A stretch of 64,000 nucleotides of DNA. Origin: Paralcaligenes sp. KSB-10 (GTDB lineage: Bacteria > Pseudomonadota > Gammaproteobacteria > Burkholderiales > Burkholderiaceae_B). The notes below the pieces were generated by a model. That model was given only the letters and a program-made list of their open reading frames with translations, ran no database searches and was not told the DNA's origin. Shown one piece after another: positions 1 through 10,868 of the stretch; the first letter of the stretch is position 1; the number at the start of each line of letters is the position of its first letter. Made by a program: the position numbers and the translations under genes. The DNA is taken from assembly GCF_021266465.1 (NCBI RefSeq), contig NZ_CP089848.1, positions 2,666,001-2,730,000 of the forward strand, given 5' to 3'.

Positions 1-1540
1 TGAGGTTCTCCGGCTTGAGCGGAATCGTGTAGGAAGGCTTGGTAACCGTGCGAACTGCCTTGCCGTTGAGAGGATTTTCCACCAGGCTGACCAAGTGCGG
101 CTTCATGTATACACCATCATTGGCCAGCACTGCCGTGGCCTGGGCAAGCTGCAGCAAAGTAAATGCGTTATATCCCTGACCCACCGCGACCGAAACCGTT
201 TCACCCGCGTACCAGCGCTGTTGCTCAGGTTTTTTATAGGCATGGCGCTTCCATTCCGTCGAGGGCAGCACTCCGCGCCGCTCGCCGTCCAGATCGATTC
301 CAGTGATCTGGCCGAAGCCGAACTGCTTGGTGAAGTCGTGCAGCGCATTGACTCCAATTTCCGGGCCCAGCGAAAAAAAGTACGTATCGGACGAGACCAC
401 CAGAGCTCGGTGCATATCCGTAGGCCCATAAACAGCGCCGGCGGCATTGCGGAATTTCTGCCCGCCGAACTCGAAATAACCCGGATCGGGAATGCGCTGA
501 GTGGCCGTCCGCTTGCCCAATTCAAGCGCGGCCAACGCCACAAACGGCTTGTAAGTCGAACCGATGGGATACGTACCATACAGCGGACGATCGATGAGGG
601 GATGGTCGGGCGATTCGTTCAGCTTGCGCCAGTTCTCGACATCGATGCCGTCTATGAACAGATTGGGGTCGAACGACGGGGCCGATACGAACGCCAGCAC
701 ATCTCCGGTTTTGGGATCGATGGCAACCAGAGCGCCCCTTTTGCCTTCGAACAATTTTTCGGCTTCTTTCTGCAAACCTATATCGAGCGACAAAACCAGA
801 TTGGAGCCAGGTACCGGATCGACGCGCCGCAAAGTACGCACTGGCCTGCCGGCCGCCGTCACCTCGACCTCTTCGAGGCCGGTGCGCCCATGCAGCGACT
901 CTTCCCAGGTTTTCTCTATGCCTTTTTTACCGATCGCATTGGTGCCGCGATAATTGCCGGAACGCCCCTCTTCATCGAGAGTGGCCAGGTCCGCCTCCGA
1001 AATCCGTCCGACAAAACCCAGCACATGAGCAGCCGACTCGCCCTGTGGATATTCGCGCACCCAGCGCGCACGCAGCTCGACCCCCGGAAATTTATAGGCA
1101 TGCGCGGCAAACCAGGCGGCCTCGGTGTCATTCAGGTTATTGCGCAGCAGAACATGGGAGTAACGCCCAGTCTGGCTCAGCCGCTGCTTGAACCTTCGAC
1201 GATCGAGCGGGCTCAAATAAACCACTTGCTCCAGTGCATTGAGCATCTTGGTCATATTTCCGACGTGGGCGGGCGTCACCTCGAGGGTGTAGTCGCGATA
1301 GTTGCGCGCCAGCACCACGCCGTTGCGATCGACTATTTCGCCGCGGCGCGGCGGTATGGGCACCACGGCGATGCGATTCTGATCGGCGCGCGCCGCCAGG
1401 CCCTCGTAGCGGTCGACCTGCAGAAACCACAAGCGCCCCAAAAGCGCGCCGAAGCACAGCAGCGCAAAAACACCGGCCACCCATATACGCAAAACGATAC
1501 GCCGTTTTTGGTGGTGCGATGTTTTTTTGAACTCGAACAT
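1..1540 (-). CDS. mrdA: Penicillin-binding protein 2 (elongasome transpeptidase), 3' end outside window
   Basis: Class B penicillin-binding protein that cross-links peptidoglycan during side-wall growth with RodA and MreBCD. The ATG at 1540 gives a cytoplasmic tail, then a membrane anchor (about residues 17-36). A dimerisation region follows, then a transpeptidase domain with the serine motif STYK inside YPIGSTYKPF and the SxD-type second motif SSDTYFF. The KTG box and C-terminus lie beyond position 1, so the gene is partial here. It starts 25 bases after mreD ends, in the usual order mreB-mreC-mreD-mrdA. The call is from the motifs plus this synteny. Confidence 0.96.
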   Translation of the reverse strand, partial: MFEFKKTSHHQKRRIVLRIWVAGVFALLCFGALLGRLWFLQVDRYEGLAARADQNRIAVVPIPPRRGEIVDRNGVVLARNYRDYTLEVTPAHVGNMTKMLNALEQVVYLSPLDRRRFKQRLSQTGRYSHVLLRNNLNDTEAAWFAAHAYKFPGVELRARWVREYPQGESAAHVLGFVGRISEADLATLDEEGRSGNYRGTNAIGKKGIEKTWEESLHGRTGLEEVEVTAAGRPVRTLRRVDPVPGSNLVLSLDIGLQKEAEKLFEGKRGALVAIDPKTGDVLAFVSAPSFDPNLFIDGIDVENWRKLNESPDHPLIDRPLYGTYPIGSTYKPFVALAALELGKRTATQRIPDPGYFEFGGQKFRNAAGAVYGPTDMHRALVVSSDTYFFSLGPEIGVNALHDFTKQFGFGQITGIDLDGERRGVLPSTEWKRHAYKKPEQQRWYAGETVSVAVGQGYNAFTLLQLAQATAVLANDGVYMKPHLVSLVENPLNGKAVRTVTKPSYTIPLKPENL

Positions 1541-1564
1541 AAAGTGATCTGTACGTGCGCCCGG

Positions 1565-2146
1565 CTATACCGAGCCTGAATCCGCGGCATCCAGGCGACG
1601 CTGCGGCATATGCAGCAACACGTCGACAATAGGCCAGAGCAGCACCGTCAACAATGCCGACCACAGCCACTGCCAGCCCGCCCACTGGCCCGCCAGCCAG
1701 GCATGCATCAACCGCGACACCGCTTCGGAAAATACAAACACCGGCAACAAATGTATGGCCTGTATGACTGCGCCAAAACGTTGCAGGCGGCGGGCCAATG
1801 CAATCGCGCCATAAGCCACCAGCGTATAAGTGAGGGCCTTTTCGCCCAGCAAGCCAGCATCGTGCACATCCATGAGCAGGCCAAATACGAACGCCGTCAG
1901 CATCGAGACGCGCTGCGGCTCGTTGAGACACCAGAAAGCGATCACCAGCAGCAGAATATCCGGGGACGGCTGCCACAGGCGCCAGGGCAAGAAGGAAATC
2001 AGCCAGACCAGCAGCAAAGTCCCCCAGACAAACAGAGGATGGGCGGGCCGCTTGAATGGCGCGGCATCGATGGGCTGCAGGGAGCTTAACGACGAACGCC
2101 CGAAGCCCCCGGTTGAGATGGCATCACTGTTCGGCTTGCGAACCAT
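1565..2146 (-). CDS. mreD: Rod shape-determining protein MreD
   Basis: Small integral membrane protein (193 aa) of the elongasome. After about 35 polar residues the protein is almost entirely hydrophobic, with several membrane segments (for example around FVWGTLLLVWLISFL and LLLVIAFWCL), as in the MreD family. The frame stays open further upstream, but the ATG at 2146 gives the family's normal length and overlaps the end of mreC by 23 bases, suggesting translational coupling. It lies between mreC and mrdA. MreD sequences diverge quickly, so synteny carries much of the call. Confidence 0.92.
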   Translation of the reverse strand: MVRKPNSDAISTGGFGRSSLSSLQPIDAAPFKRPAHPLFVWGTLLLVWLISFLPWRLWQPSPDILLLVIAFWCLNEPQRVSMLTAFVFGLLMDVHDAGLLGEKALTYTLVAYGAIALARRLQRFGAVIQAIHLLPVFVFSEAVSRLMHAWLAGQWAGWQWLWSALLTVLLWPIVDVLLHMPQRRLDAADSGSV

Positions 2147-3014
2147 GGCTCTGGGCCTCCTGGTTAGTGTCGGACTTCGACACATCAACACGCAACACCA
2201 GGAAATGGCGATAACGCTCGGGATGAGAAAGAGGGGTCGCCACCGCCCGGCCAAAGCCGGTGGCGGCGTCGCGTTCGACCTTATCGATTTTAGCCACCGA
2301 CAGGCCCGCCGGGAACAAACCGCCAATACCGCTGGTGATCAGCGTGTCGCCAGGCTCGATATCGACATTGGTTGTCAGGTAGCGTACCTCGACCTTGCCG
2401 CTTACACTGCCGCCGAAGGCAATCAGGCGCAAGCCATTGCGCAATACCTGCACGGGAATCGATACATTATCGTCGGTCAGCAGCGCCGCTTCGGAGGTAA
2501 AAGGCGTAACACGCACAATCTGCCCCACCACCCCGCCTTCGTCGATCACCGGCATCCCCGGGCGGATCCCGTTTGCCGTTCCCTTGTTGAAAACAAGATG
2601 GTGAACAAAGGCATTCGGCGGCTCGTACAGTACTTCGACGGCCACCGAAGACTGCTTGACCGTATCGGCCACATTGAGCAGGCGGCGCAATTGCTCGTTT
2701 TCGGCGGAAAGCTGGGCTGCATGGGTGGCGATCTGGGCAAGTTCGATGCGCTGTCGCTGCAACGCTTCTTGTTCGGTGCGGGCCAGCGCGGCCGCATCGG
2801 CCCAGTTGTTGAAAGCGGCTACAGCGTCGCGCGGAGCCAGCACCAGGCGCTGAAAAGGATATATGACCACCGAAATGGCCTGGCGGGCCGGGTCGAGGAT
2901 GCGCCAGCGGGCATCGACCACCAGCAGCGACAGAGCCAGTACGACCAGGACGAAAACCCGGAACTCGGCAGTCGGTCCATGCCTGAACAGCCTGATCGTC
3001 CTATTGTATTGCAT
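2124..3014 (-). CDS. mreC: Rod shape-determining protein MreC
   Basis: Bitopic elongasome protein (296 aa) linking cytoplasmic MreB to periplasmic PBP2. It has a short basic cytoplasmic tail and one membrane segment (FRVFVLVVLALSLLVV, about residues 18-33). An alpha-helical coiled-coil stretch follows (about 65-110), then the two beta-barrel domains typical of MreC, with the characteristic region around GMPVIDEGGVVGQIV. The tail after about residue 275 is polar. The start is 61 bases downstream of the mreB stop, in the same transcription unit. Confidence 0.95.
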   Translation of the reverse strand: MQYNRTIRLFRHGPTAEFRVFVLVVLALSLLVVDARWRILDPARQAISVVIYPFQRLVLAPRDAVAAFNNWADAAALARTEQEALQRQRIELAQIATHAAQLSAENEQLRRLLNVADTVKQSSVAVEVLYEPPNAFVHHLVFNKGTANGIRPGMPVIDEGGVVGQIVRVTPFTSEAALLTDDNVSIPVQVLRNGLRLIAFGGSVSGKVEVRYLTTNVDIEPGDTLITSGIGGLFPAGLSVAKIDKVERDAATGFGRAVATPLSHPERYRHFLVLRVDVSKSDTNQEAQSHGSQAEQ

Positions 3015-3075
3015 GGCAATTGTTGCGCCTCAAGCCGCTCGGCGCACTCCCGGGGGCACCCGAACCCGAACTGAA

Positions 3076-4125
<1,050 letters not shown>

Positions 4126-4244
4126 TCAGTTAAGTCAGAATTAAGAAAAGCCCGCTGATTGGGGAAGGGTTCCGCATAGCCGGTTTTCACGTCACTTTGC
4201 CGCAAGGAAAGTAAGGCGGGAATTGGTTAGCGATTAAACCGACA

Positions 4245-4272
4245 ATGATAACTTATAATTTACCTTTGTTAA
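4245..4272 (-). promoter_or_regulatory. Candidate sigma-70 promoter for mreB
   Basis: Read on the minus strand, TTAACA (4272-4267) and TATCAT (4250-4245) are 16 bases apart, each one mismatch from the sigma-70 consensus. They lie about 130 bases upstream of the mreB start in the divergent mreB/gatC region. Position and hexamers only; no transcript start is known. Confidence 0.4.
4254..4259 (+). promoter_or_regulatory. Candidate -10 box for gatCAB
   Basis: A perfect TATAAT lies 129 bases upstream of gatC. No good -35 hexamer is found at 16-18 bases, so this is weakly supported. It overlaps the spacer of the candidate mreB promoter on the other strand, so the two would compete for polymerase if both are real. 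Confidence 0.3.
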
Positions 4273-4387
4273 GAGTCTATCGAAGCGCTGTTAATTTTTG
4301 TAACGCGTTGGCTCGCCACCCACATTCAGGTATTGCCCAGCCTCGAACCGATGCCGGACAAGCCGTTTTTTACGGTCCAGGACACAC

Positions 4388-4696
4388 ATGGCTATCACTG
4401 ATCAAGATGTTGCACGCATTGCGCGGCTTGCGCGCATCGAACTTTCTGCCGAGGCCAGCCGCCGCGCGCAGGCTGAATTGAACGGTATTTTAGGCTTAAT
4501 CGAGCAGTTGCAGGCGGTCGACACCAGCGGCATCGAACCCATGGCTCATCCTCTGTCGGCGCATCAGGACATCACTCTGCGCCTGCGGCCCGACAGCGCT
4601 GCGGCGACACACTCGCAGGAACAGCGCAAGGCCCTGATGGCCAACTCCCCCGCCGAAGCAGACGGCCTGTTTCTGGTGCCCACGGTAATCGAATAA
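4388..4696 (+). CDS. gatC: Asp-tRNA(Asn)/Glu-tRNA(Gln) amidotransferase subunit C
   Basis: Small (102 aa) stabilising subunit of the GatCAB amidotransferase, which converts mischarged Glu-tRNA(Gln) or Asp-tRNA(Asn) to the correct aminoacyl-tRNA. The N-terminal pattern DQDVARIARLARIELS, followed by a helical region and the conserved MAHPL segment (PMAHPLSAHQD), is typical of GatC. The ATG at 4388 gives the standard length. First gene of gatCAB; gatA starts 3 bases after its stop. Confidence 0.96.
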   Translation: MAITDQDVARIARLARIELSAEASRRAQAELNGILGLIEQLQAVDTSGIEPMAHPLSAHQDITLRLRPDSAAATHSQEQRKALMANSPAEADGLFLVPTVIE

Positions 4697-4699
4697 CTC

Positions 4700-6229
4700 A
4701 TGTCCACTATTTCATCGCTACACACTGAATTTTCCAGCATAGAAGCTTTGCGTACGGCCTTGCAGGCCCGTCAACTCAGCGCCCTGGAGCTCGCCGACAG
4801 CGCCCTGGCGGCGGCCGAGGCCAGTTCCAGCCTGAACGCGTTCCTGCATATCGACCCCGAGCTTACCCGGGCCCAGGCGCGCGCCGCCGACGCCTTGCTG
4901 GCCAAAGGGCAGGGCCAGGCCCTTACCGGCATACCCATTGCACACAAAGATGTCTTTGTCACCCGCGGCTGGCGCACCACGGCGGCCAGCAAAATGCTGG
5001 CCGACTACACCAGCCCTTTCGATGCCACCGTTGTCAGCCGCCTGCTCGAGGCTGGCGCGGTATCGATCGGCAAGCTCAATTGCGACGAATTCGCCATGGG
5101 TTCCGGCAATGAAAATTCGGCATTCGGCCCGGTCAAAAACCCCTGGAACCGGGCTTTCGTACCGGGTGGATCTTCCGGCGGCTCGGCCGCCGCCGTCGCG
5201 GCCGGACTGGTCGCCGCCGCCACGGGCACCGACACCGGCGGCTCGGTGCGCCAACCCGCCGCCCTGTGCGGAGTAAGCGGCATCAAGCCTACTTACGGCA
5301 CGGTCTCGCGTTTCGGCATGGTGGCATTCGGCTCCAGCCTCGACCAGGCGGGTCCGATCGCACGGCATGCCAAAGACCTGCTCGAGCTGCTCGACGTCAT
5401 GAGCGGCTTCGACCCGCGGGACTCCACCAGCCTCGAAACCTGCGACGGCGCCGCCAACGCGCCGGGGCGAGTACGCAACGATTTCGATGCTGCAACGCAA
5501 CAACAATCAGGCAAACTTCCCCTGGGCGGCTTGCGCATCGGCGTACCCACCGAGTTTTTCAACGGTGGGCTGGCCGCCGATGTCGCCCAGGCCATCGAAG
5601 CCGCCCTGCAAACCTTCGAGTCGCTGGGCGCCCGGCGCGTCAGCATCTCGCTGCCGCGTACCGAGCTTTCGATTCCTGCCTATTATGTGATTGCCCCGGC
5701 CGAGGCTTCGAGCAATCTGTCGCGCTACGACGGGGTACGCTACGGCCACCGCGCGGCGCAGTACCGCGATCTGGCCGATATGACCAGCCGCTCGCGTGCC
5801 GAAGGCTTCGGTGCCGAAGTGCTGCGTCGCATCATGGTCGGCACCTATGTCCTTTCCCACGGCTATTACGATGCCTACTACTTGCAGGCCCAGCGCGTGC
5901 GCCGCATGATCGCCAACGACTTCCAGCAAGCCTTTGCCCAGCATTGCGATGTCATCATGGGTCCCGTCACCCCCTCCGTGGCCAAGCCCATCGGAGTCAA
6001 TCGCGACGACCCGACCGCCGACTGGCTAGCCGATGTTTATACGCTGGGCGTAAGCCTGGCCGGTCTGCCGGCCATGTCGATCCCCTGCGGATTCGGCGGA
6101 GCGCCCAACTCGCTGCCCATCGGGCTGCAAATCATCGGCAACTACTTCAGTGAAGGACGGCTGCTGGCCATAGCAGATCGTTTCCAGCAGACTACCGACT
6201 GGCATCAACGCAAACCGGAACAGCAATAA
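4700..6229 (+). CDS. gatA: Asp-tRNA(Asn)/Glu-tRNA(Gln) amidotransferase subunit A (amidase)
   Basis: Catalytic amidase subunit (509 aa) that releases ammonia from glutamine for the GatB transamidation site. It carries the amidase-signature catalytic triad: Lys83 in AHKDVF, Ser158 in [11 protein letters not shown] and nucleophile Ser182 in [11 protein letters not shown]. The spacings of 75 and 24 residues match characterised GatA enzymes. Its stop overlaps the gatB start by one base (TAATG), so translation is probably coupled. Somewhat longer than the usual 485-490 aa because of modest insertions. Confidence 0.97.
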   Translation: MSTISSLHTEFSSIEALRTALQARQLSALELADSALAAAEASSSLNAFLHIDPELTRAQARAADALLAKGQGQALTGIPIAHKDVFVTRGWRTTAASKMLADYTSPFDATVVSRLLEAGAVSIGKLNCDEFAMGSGNENSAFGPVKNPWNRAFVPGGSSGGSAAAVAAGLVAAATGTDTGGSVRQPAALCGVSGIKPTYGTVSRFGMVAFGSSLDQAGPIARHAKDLLELLDVMSGFDPRDSTSLETCDGAANAPGRVRNDFDAATQQQSGKLPLGGLRIGVPTEFFNGGLAADVAQAIEAALQTFESLGARRVSISLPRTELSIPAYYVIAPAEASSNLSRYDGVRYGHRAAQYRDLADMTSRSRAEGFGAEVLRRIMVGTYVLSHGYYDAYYLQAQRVRRMIANDFQQAFAQHCDVIMGPVTPSVAKPIGVNRDDPTADWLADVYTLGVSLAGLPAMSIPCGFGGAPNSLPIGLQIIGNYFSEGRLLAIADRFQQTTDWHQRKPEQQ

Positions 6230-7683
6230 TGGAATGGGAAATCGTGATCGGGCTGGAAACACACACCCAGCTCTCCACCGAATCGAAAATCTTTTCGAAC
6301 AGCAGCACACGATTCGGGTCGGCGCCAAACACGCAAGCCAACGAAGTCGACATGGCATTGCCGGGCAGCCTGCCCGTCATGAACGTGGGTGCGGTTGAGC
6401 GCGCCATCCAGTTCGGCCTGGCCGTGGACGCCCAAATCGCACCTCGTTCCATCTTTGCCCGCAAAAACTATTTCTACCCCGACCTGCCCAAAAACTATCA
6501 GATCAGCCAGTATGAAATCCCGGTAGTCCTGGGCGGCAAGCTCAGCTTTTTTGTCGACGATCAGGAAAAGACCGTTAATCTTACCCGCGCCCACCTCGAA
6601 GAAGACGCGGGCAAGTCGCTACATGAAAACTTCACCGGTCCGCATGGCGAATCGTCCACCGGCATCGACCTGAACCGCGCCGGCACACCCTTGCTGGAAA
6701 TCGTTTCAGAACCGGAAATGCGCTCGGCCGCCGAGGCGGTTGCCTACGCGCGCACGCTGCATGGCCTGGTCGTCTGGCTGGGTATTTGCGACGGCAATAT
6801 GCAAGAAGGCTCGTTTCGCGTCGACGCCAACGTGTCGGTGCGCCCCAAGGGGCAGGCCGAATTCGGCACCCGCTGCGAAATCAAGAACCTCAACTCCTTC
6901 CGTTTCATGGAACGCGCCATCCAGTACGAAGTACGGCGCCAGATCGAACTGATCGAAGACGGCGGCACGGTACGGCAGGAAACACGCCTGTACGACTCCG
7001 ACGCCGACGAAACACGCACCATGCGCAGCAAGGAAGATGCGCATGATTACCGTTATTTCCCGGATCCCGACTTACCGCCGCTGGTCATCGCCGATAGCTG
7101 GATCGAACAGGTCAAAGCCTCGATGCCAGAGCTGCCGGCCCATAAACGGGCCCGTTTCGAACGGGAATTCGAACTGACCGGCTACGACGCGGCACAGCTG
7201 ACCATAGATCGCGATAGCGCCAGCTACTTCGAGACCGTCGCTTCCCTGTTGCCGCAAGGCCAAGCCAAGCTGGCCGCCAACTGGGTCATGGGAGAACTCT
7301 CGGCCGCGCTCAATCGCGACGAAATCGCGCTGGCCGACAGCCCGGTCGCACCGGCGGCGCTGGCCGCGCTGATTGCGCGCATCATCGACGGCACCATCTC
7401 GAACAAAATAGCGCGCGATGTCTTTGCCGCCATGTGGTCGGGCGAACAGAAAGGCGATCCCGACGCCATTATCGAGGCGCGCGGCTTGCGGCAAATCAGC
7501 GACACCGGCGCCATAGGCGCCCTCGTCGACGAAGTGCTGGCCGCTCACCCGGCCATTGTCGAAGAGTTCCGGGCCGGCAAGCAAAAAGCCTTCAACTCTT
7601 TGGTCGGCCAGGTAATGAAAGCCGCCAAGGGCAAGGCCAACCCGCAGCAGGTCAACGATTTGCTGAAACAAAAGCTGGGCTGA
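6229..7683 (+). CDS. gatB: Asp-tRNA(Asn)/Glu-tRNA(Gln) amidotransferase subunit B
   Basis: tRNA-binding kinase/transamidase subunit (484 aa, standard length). The N-terminus [13 protein letters not shown] and the conserved block [20 protein letters not shown] near residue 145 are diagnostic, as is [17 protein letters not shown] near 265. The last 150 residues form the helical YqeY-like tail domain that holds tRNA. Third gene of the operon. A complete gatCAB suggests that GlnRS and/or AsnRS function is at least partly replaced by the indirect pathway, as in many betaproteobacteria. Confidence 0.97.
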   Translation: MEWEIVIGLETHTQLSTESKIFSNSSTRFGSAPNTQANEVDMALPGSLPVMNVGAVERAIQFGLAVDAQIAPRSIFARKNYFYPDLPKNYQISQYEIPVVLGGKLSFFVDDQEKTVNLTRAHLEEDAGKSLHENFTGPHGESSTGIDLNRAGTPLLEIVSEPEMRSAAEAVAYARTLHGLVVWLGICDGNMQEGSFRVDANVSVRPKGQAEFGTRCEIKNLNSFRFMERAIQYEVRRQIELIEDGGTVRQETRLYDSDADETRTMRSKEDAHDYRYFPDPDLPPLVIADSWIEQVKASMPELPAHKRARFEREFELTGYDAAQLTIDRDSASYFETVASLLPQGQAKLAANWVMGELSAALNRDEIALADSPVAPAALAALIARIIDGTISNKIARDVFAAMWSGEQKGDPDAIIEARGLRQISDTGAIGALVDEVLAAHPAIVEEFRAGKQKAFNSLVGQVMKAAKGKANPQQVNDLLKQKLG

Positions 7684-7758
7684 ACCACGGCGGCGCCTCT
7701 TGCGGGTGTCCGTGGCCAACGGGTCGGCAGCAATGGGCGGGCACAGGGCCGGCTTGCG

Positions 7759-8556
7759 TCAACCGAAGCGGAAACTCGACGCGGTAATTCCGCCAAAGGC
7801 GTGAGTTTCGTGATAAATGCAGGTTGCCGCTTCGTTTTCGGCCGCCCCCACCGCCACCATGAGGGGAATCAGGTGGTCTTCGCGCGGATGGGCCTGGCGC
7901 GCGGAAGGAGCCGCAGCCCATTTTTCAAGCTGCGCTATCCGCTGGTCGATGGGTCCCTGCACCACTACCTGTTGCAGCCATGCATCGAACTGCGCCGAGG
8001 GCAGCGTGCCCCCCGCCCCCATATTGCGCAGATTGTGATAGCTCAACCCGCTGCCCAGGATCAGGATATCTTCATCGCGCAACGGGGCCAGAGCCCGGCC
8101 CAGCGCAATATGGACCGACGGATCGTAATGAGCCTCGATCGACAACTGCACAACCGGCACGTCCGCATCGGGATACATCACGGCCAGGGGGGCGAACGTA
8201 CCGTGATCGAAGCCTCGCTCGTGATCGATCTGCACCGGCAAACGCGCCGCCTGCAGCAAATCGTGCACGCGTCCCGCCAGGCCGGGCATGCCCGGCGCGG
8301 GATACTTGACCTGATAGGTGTGCGCCGGAAAGCCGTAATAATCGTAGAGCATGGGAGGCTGGGGATGCGCCATCACCTTGAACCCGGCCTGCGTTTCCCA
8401 ATGCGCCGATACGGCCAGTATGGCTACCGGACGCCGGGGCAATTGCTGTGGGATATTGCGCAGCGAAGCCGCCAGCAAGGCATTGCTTTCCTGCGCCTCG
8501 GGCATGTACGGCCAGGGGCCGCCGCCATGGGAAATAAAATAGCTGGGCATCTTCAC
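7759..8556 (-). CDS. ygiD: LigB-family extradiol dioxygenase (YgiD/DODA type)
   Basis: Class III extradiol dioxygenase-like enzyme (265 aa) related to YgiD, a 4,5-DOPA dioxygenase. Candidate metal ligands are His10 (FISHGGG), His52 (VSAHWET), His174 (SGLSYHNL) and His228 (HPREDHLIPL); the last is the family hallmark. The true substrate cannot be told from sequence. The gene lies 24 bases upstream of a DoxX gene on the same strand, so the two probably form one unit. A divergent LysR gene beyond doxX is a plausible regulator. Confidence 0.85.
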   Translation of the reverse strand: MKMPSYFISHGGGPWPYMPEAQESNALLAASLRNIPQQLPRRPVAILAVSAHWETQAGFKVMAHPQPPMLYDYYGFPAHTYQVKYPAPGMPGLAGRVHDLLQAARLPVQIDHERGFDHGTFAPLAVMYPDADVPVVQLSIEAHYDPSVHIALGRALAPLRDEDILILGSGLSYHNLRNMGAGGTLPSAQFDAWLQQVVVQGPIDQRIAQLEKWAAAPSARQAHPREDHLIPLMVAVGAAENEAATCIYHETHAFGGITASSFRFG

Positions 8557-8580
8557 GATGACGCTCCTGAAAATTCTTCG

Positions 8581-8985
8581 TTAAGCCTTGTTGCGCAGAC
8601 CGTCCAGGCTCCAGGCGCCAGCGCCGGCGGCAACCAGGAACAGGAATACAAAGCAGAATAAAACCGCCGCATCGCCTCCGTTCAAGGACGGGGCCAGAAC
8701 ATGTCCCTGGCTGGCATGCGCCATGAAATAGGCAACCGCCATCTCGCCCGAAACAATGAACGCCGCGAACCGCGTAAACAGGCCGACCAGAATGAGAGTG
8801 CCCATGACCAGTTCCAGGACGCCGGCCAGGCCCGGCAGCGAAAACAGCTGAAGATTATCGAACATGGCCACATGCGGTATATGAAGCAGTTTGGCGCTGC
8901 CATGAGAGAGGAACAGATATCCGGCAACAATGCGGAGCAAGGCCTGCGCACGTGAAGCCCAGATTTGACAATTGGCGTTTGACAT
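8581..8985 (-). CDS. DoxX-family membrane protein
   Basis: Small four-helix inner-membrane protein (134 aa from the ATG at 8985). It has the DoxX pattern: ALLRIVAGYLFLSHGSAKLL in the first helix, then GVLELVMGTLILVGLFTRFAA and AVLFCFVFLFLVAAGAGAWS. The upstream in-frame ATG at 9030 would add 15 poorly conserved residues, so 8985 is preferred. The last membrane helix ends in GAWSLDGL, typical of this family. It is first in a two-gene unit with the ygiD-like dioxygenase. DoxX proteins are linked to redox homeostasis; the precise role is unknown. Confidence 0.85.
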   Translation of the reverse strand: MSNANCQIWASRAQALLRIVAGYLFLSHGSAKLLHIPHVAMFDNLQLFSLPGLAGVLELVMGTLILVGLFTRFAAFIVSGEMAVAYFMAHASQGHVLAPSLNGGDAAVLFCFVFLFLVAAGAGAWSLDGLRNKA

Positions 8986-9142
8986 AATGATCCCGTATAA
9001 AAAAGAAAATAAATTGTGTATGTTCAGCAACGTAGCGCGACTCGCCGCCGGGAAACCGGCATGGAATCACGAATTCCTGCAACACGGGCAAAGTTTACAA
9101 AAATCCTATTAAGAAATATACGTCTATATAATTAACAATTCA

Positions 9143-9157
9143 TTTCCTGACAGGAAA
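9143..9157. promoter_or_regulatory. Palindrome over the ribosome-binding site of the LysR gene
   Basis: TTTCCTG-A-CAGGAAA is a perfect 7-bp inverted repeat with one central base, ending two bases before the LysR start codon. Its right half contains the AGGA ribosome-binding sequence. It could be an operator or an mRNA element that hides the ribosome-binding site. A TATAAT at 9127-9132 just upstream may be the -10 box. Confidence 0.4.
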
Positions 9158-9159
9158 CA

Positions 9160-10071
9160 ATGGATACATTGCTAAGCCTCAAGGTTTTCTGTGAAATTGC
9201 CGCCGGCGGCAGTTTTGTCGCGGCGGCGCGGCGCCTGTCTCTATCGGCGCCCATGATCAGCAAACACATGGCCCATCTGGAAAAAGAGCTGGGTGTAAGG
9301 CTGCTCAACCGCACCAGCCGGCGCGTCAGCCTGACCGAGGCTGGCGCACTCTATTATGAGCAATGCCGGGCCGCCCTGGACACACTCCTGCTTGCCGAAA
9401 CCGCCATCGGAAGCAGTGTGGAAGTGCCGCAGGGCATTCTCAAGATCACCGCCCCCGTCTGGTTCGCCAACCCGCGCGTGGTACGGATCATGGCCGAATA
9501 CAAGCGACGTTACCCCGAAGTCGTACCGGATCTGCATTTTTCCAACCGCAAGGTCGATATGGCAGCCGAGGGCTACGACCTGGCGCTGCGCGTCACACGC
9601 GACCCGTCCCCTCACCTGATCGTTCGGCGCATCTGCGAAGTGCCCTTTTATCTGGTGGCCGCGCCTGCCTACCTGGCGGCCCACGGAATCCCCAAAACCA
9701 TATCGGATCTGAGCCATTACGGCGGAATACTGCCCAATTACCTCAATACCGAAGGCTTCGAGTTCGACGGCCCCAAGGGCAAGGCGCTGATTCGCCTCAC
9801 CCCCCTGATGAAGTCCGACGACACCACATTTTCCTGTCATGCCGTGTGCGCGGGCGCAGGCATCGGCTTCCTGCCATCCTGGCTGATCGAGGAAGACCTG
9901 CAGCGCGGCACGCTGACACGGGTGTTGCCGCAGTACCATCAGGCGCCGCAAGAGCTCTATGCCACCTACGTCAGCCGCAAATACCTGACCCCGAAAGTAC
10001 GCACCTTCATCGATTTCCTGACCGAACCCCTGTGCCAGCAAGTCCTGGCCTCTACCCCTCTGCCACCATAA
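9160..10071 (+). CDS. LysR-family transcriptional regulator
   Basis: LysR-type regulator (303 aa). The N-terminal winged helix-turn-helix is clear: [20 protein letters not shown], then the recognition helix region [22 protein letters not shown] periplasmic-binding-protein-like effector domain covers about residues 90-300. It resembles the large group of uncharacterised LysR proteins that regulate a neighbouring divergent gene. Divergent from doxX-ygiD across 174 bases, so it probably controls that pair; this is inference from layout. Confidence 0.92.
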   Translation: MDTLLSLKVFCEIAAGGSFVAAARRLSLSAPMISKHMAHLEKELGVRLLNRTSRRVSLTEAGALYYEQCRAALDTLLLAETAIGSSVEVPQGILKITAPVWFANPRVVRIMAEYKRRYPEVVPDLHFSNRKVDMAAEGYDLALRVTRDPSPHLIVRRICEVPFYLVAAPAYLAAHGIPKTISDLSHYGGILPNYLNTEGFEFDGPKGKALIRLTPLMKSDDTTFSCHAVCAGAGIGFLPSWLIEEDLQRGTLTRVLPQYHQAPQELYATYVSRKYLTPKVRTFIDFLTEPLCQQVLASTPLPP

Positions 10072-10120
10072 AAAGCCAGAATCATCGATAATGGCGCTTT
10101 TAATTCCCGACTTTCCCGCC

Positions 10121-10804
10121 ATGGCCGACCCTACTCAGAACCGCAAAGATTTTGTACGTTTTTCCCTGGAACAAGGTGTGTTGCGCTTTGGGCAATTCAA
10201 GGTCAAATCGGGGCGCCTGAGCCCCTATTTTTTCAATGCGGGCCTGTTCAACTCCGGTTTGTCGGTGGGCCGCCTCGCCCGGTTCTATGCCCAGGCGCTG
10301 ATCGACTCCGGCCTGCAATTCGATATGCTGTTCGGCCCGGCCTACAAGGGCATCCCCTTGTCCACAGCTACCGCCATCGCATTGGCCGCCCACCCCGCGA
10401 TGGCCGGCCGCGATGTGCCCTTCGCCTTCAATCGCAAGGAAGCCAAAGACCACGGCGAAGGCGGCACGCTCGTCGGCGCCCCCTTGCAGGGCCGAGTGGT
10501 CATTATCGATGACGTCATTACCGCAGGCACCTCGGTACGCGAATCGGTCGAAATCATCCGCCAGGCCGGCGCCCAGCCCGCCGCCGTCCTGATCGCCCTG
10601 GACCGCATGGAACGGGCCGGGGCCGACGACGCCCTGTCGCCGCACTCGGCCGTACAGGACGTCAGTAAAATCTACAACATGCCCGTTGTCAGCATCGCGT
10701 CCCTGGGCGACATAATGGGAGTGCTGGATCACGACTCGCAACTTGCCGAACACCGCCCAGCGGTGGCCGCGTATCGCGCCAGGTACGGAGTACAAGACAA
10801 CTGA
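10121..10804 (+). CDS. pyrE: Orotate phosphoribosyltransferase
   Basis: Pyrimidine biosynthesis enzyme joining orotate and PRPP to give OMP. The PRPP-binding motif [17 protein letters not shown] is intact, and the N-terminal region has the family pattern [21 protein letters not shown]. The ATG at 10121 gives 227 aa. An upstream in-frame ATG at 10091 would add ten residues; neither has an obvious ribosome-binding site and 10121 fits the family better. The xth start follows 64 bases downstream. Confidence 0.96.
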   Translation: MADPTQNRKDFVRFSLEQGVLRFGQFKVKSGRLSPYFFNAGLFNSGLSVGRLARFYAQALIDSGLQFDMLFGPAYKGIPLSTATAIALAAHPAMAGRDVPFAFNRKEAKDHGEGGTLVGAPLQGRVVIIDDVITAGTSVRESVEIIRQAGAQPAAVLIALDRMERAGADDALSPHSAVQDVSKIYNMPVVSIASLGDIMGVLDHDSQLAEHRPAVAAYRARYGVQDN

Positions 10805-10868
10805 GGCCGAGCGCAGCCCGCGCGCCGGCCGGACCTCCGCAGCTCAACAGCCAATCAAGGACACTGCT

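Noticed and set aside
95-1579. Long plus-strand open frame (about 490 codons) opposite mrdA
   Set aside because: It is antisense to a clear PBP2 gene, lacks family motifs and is explained by the GC-rich codon bias of the real gene. The same holds for long frames opposite mreCD, mreB, the DUF3683 gene (22239-24593), ilvA (26202-27752) and cydAB.
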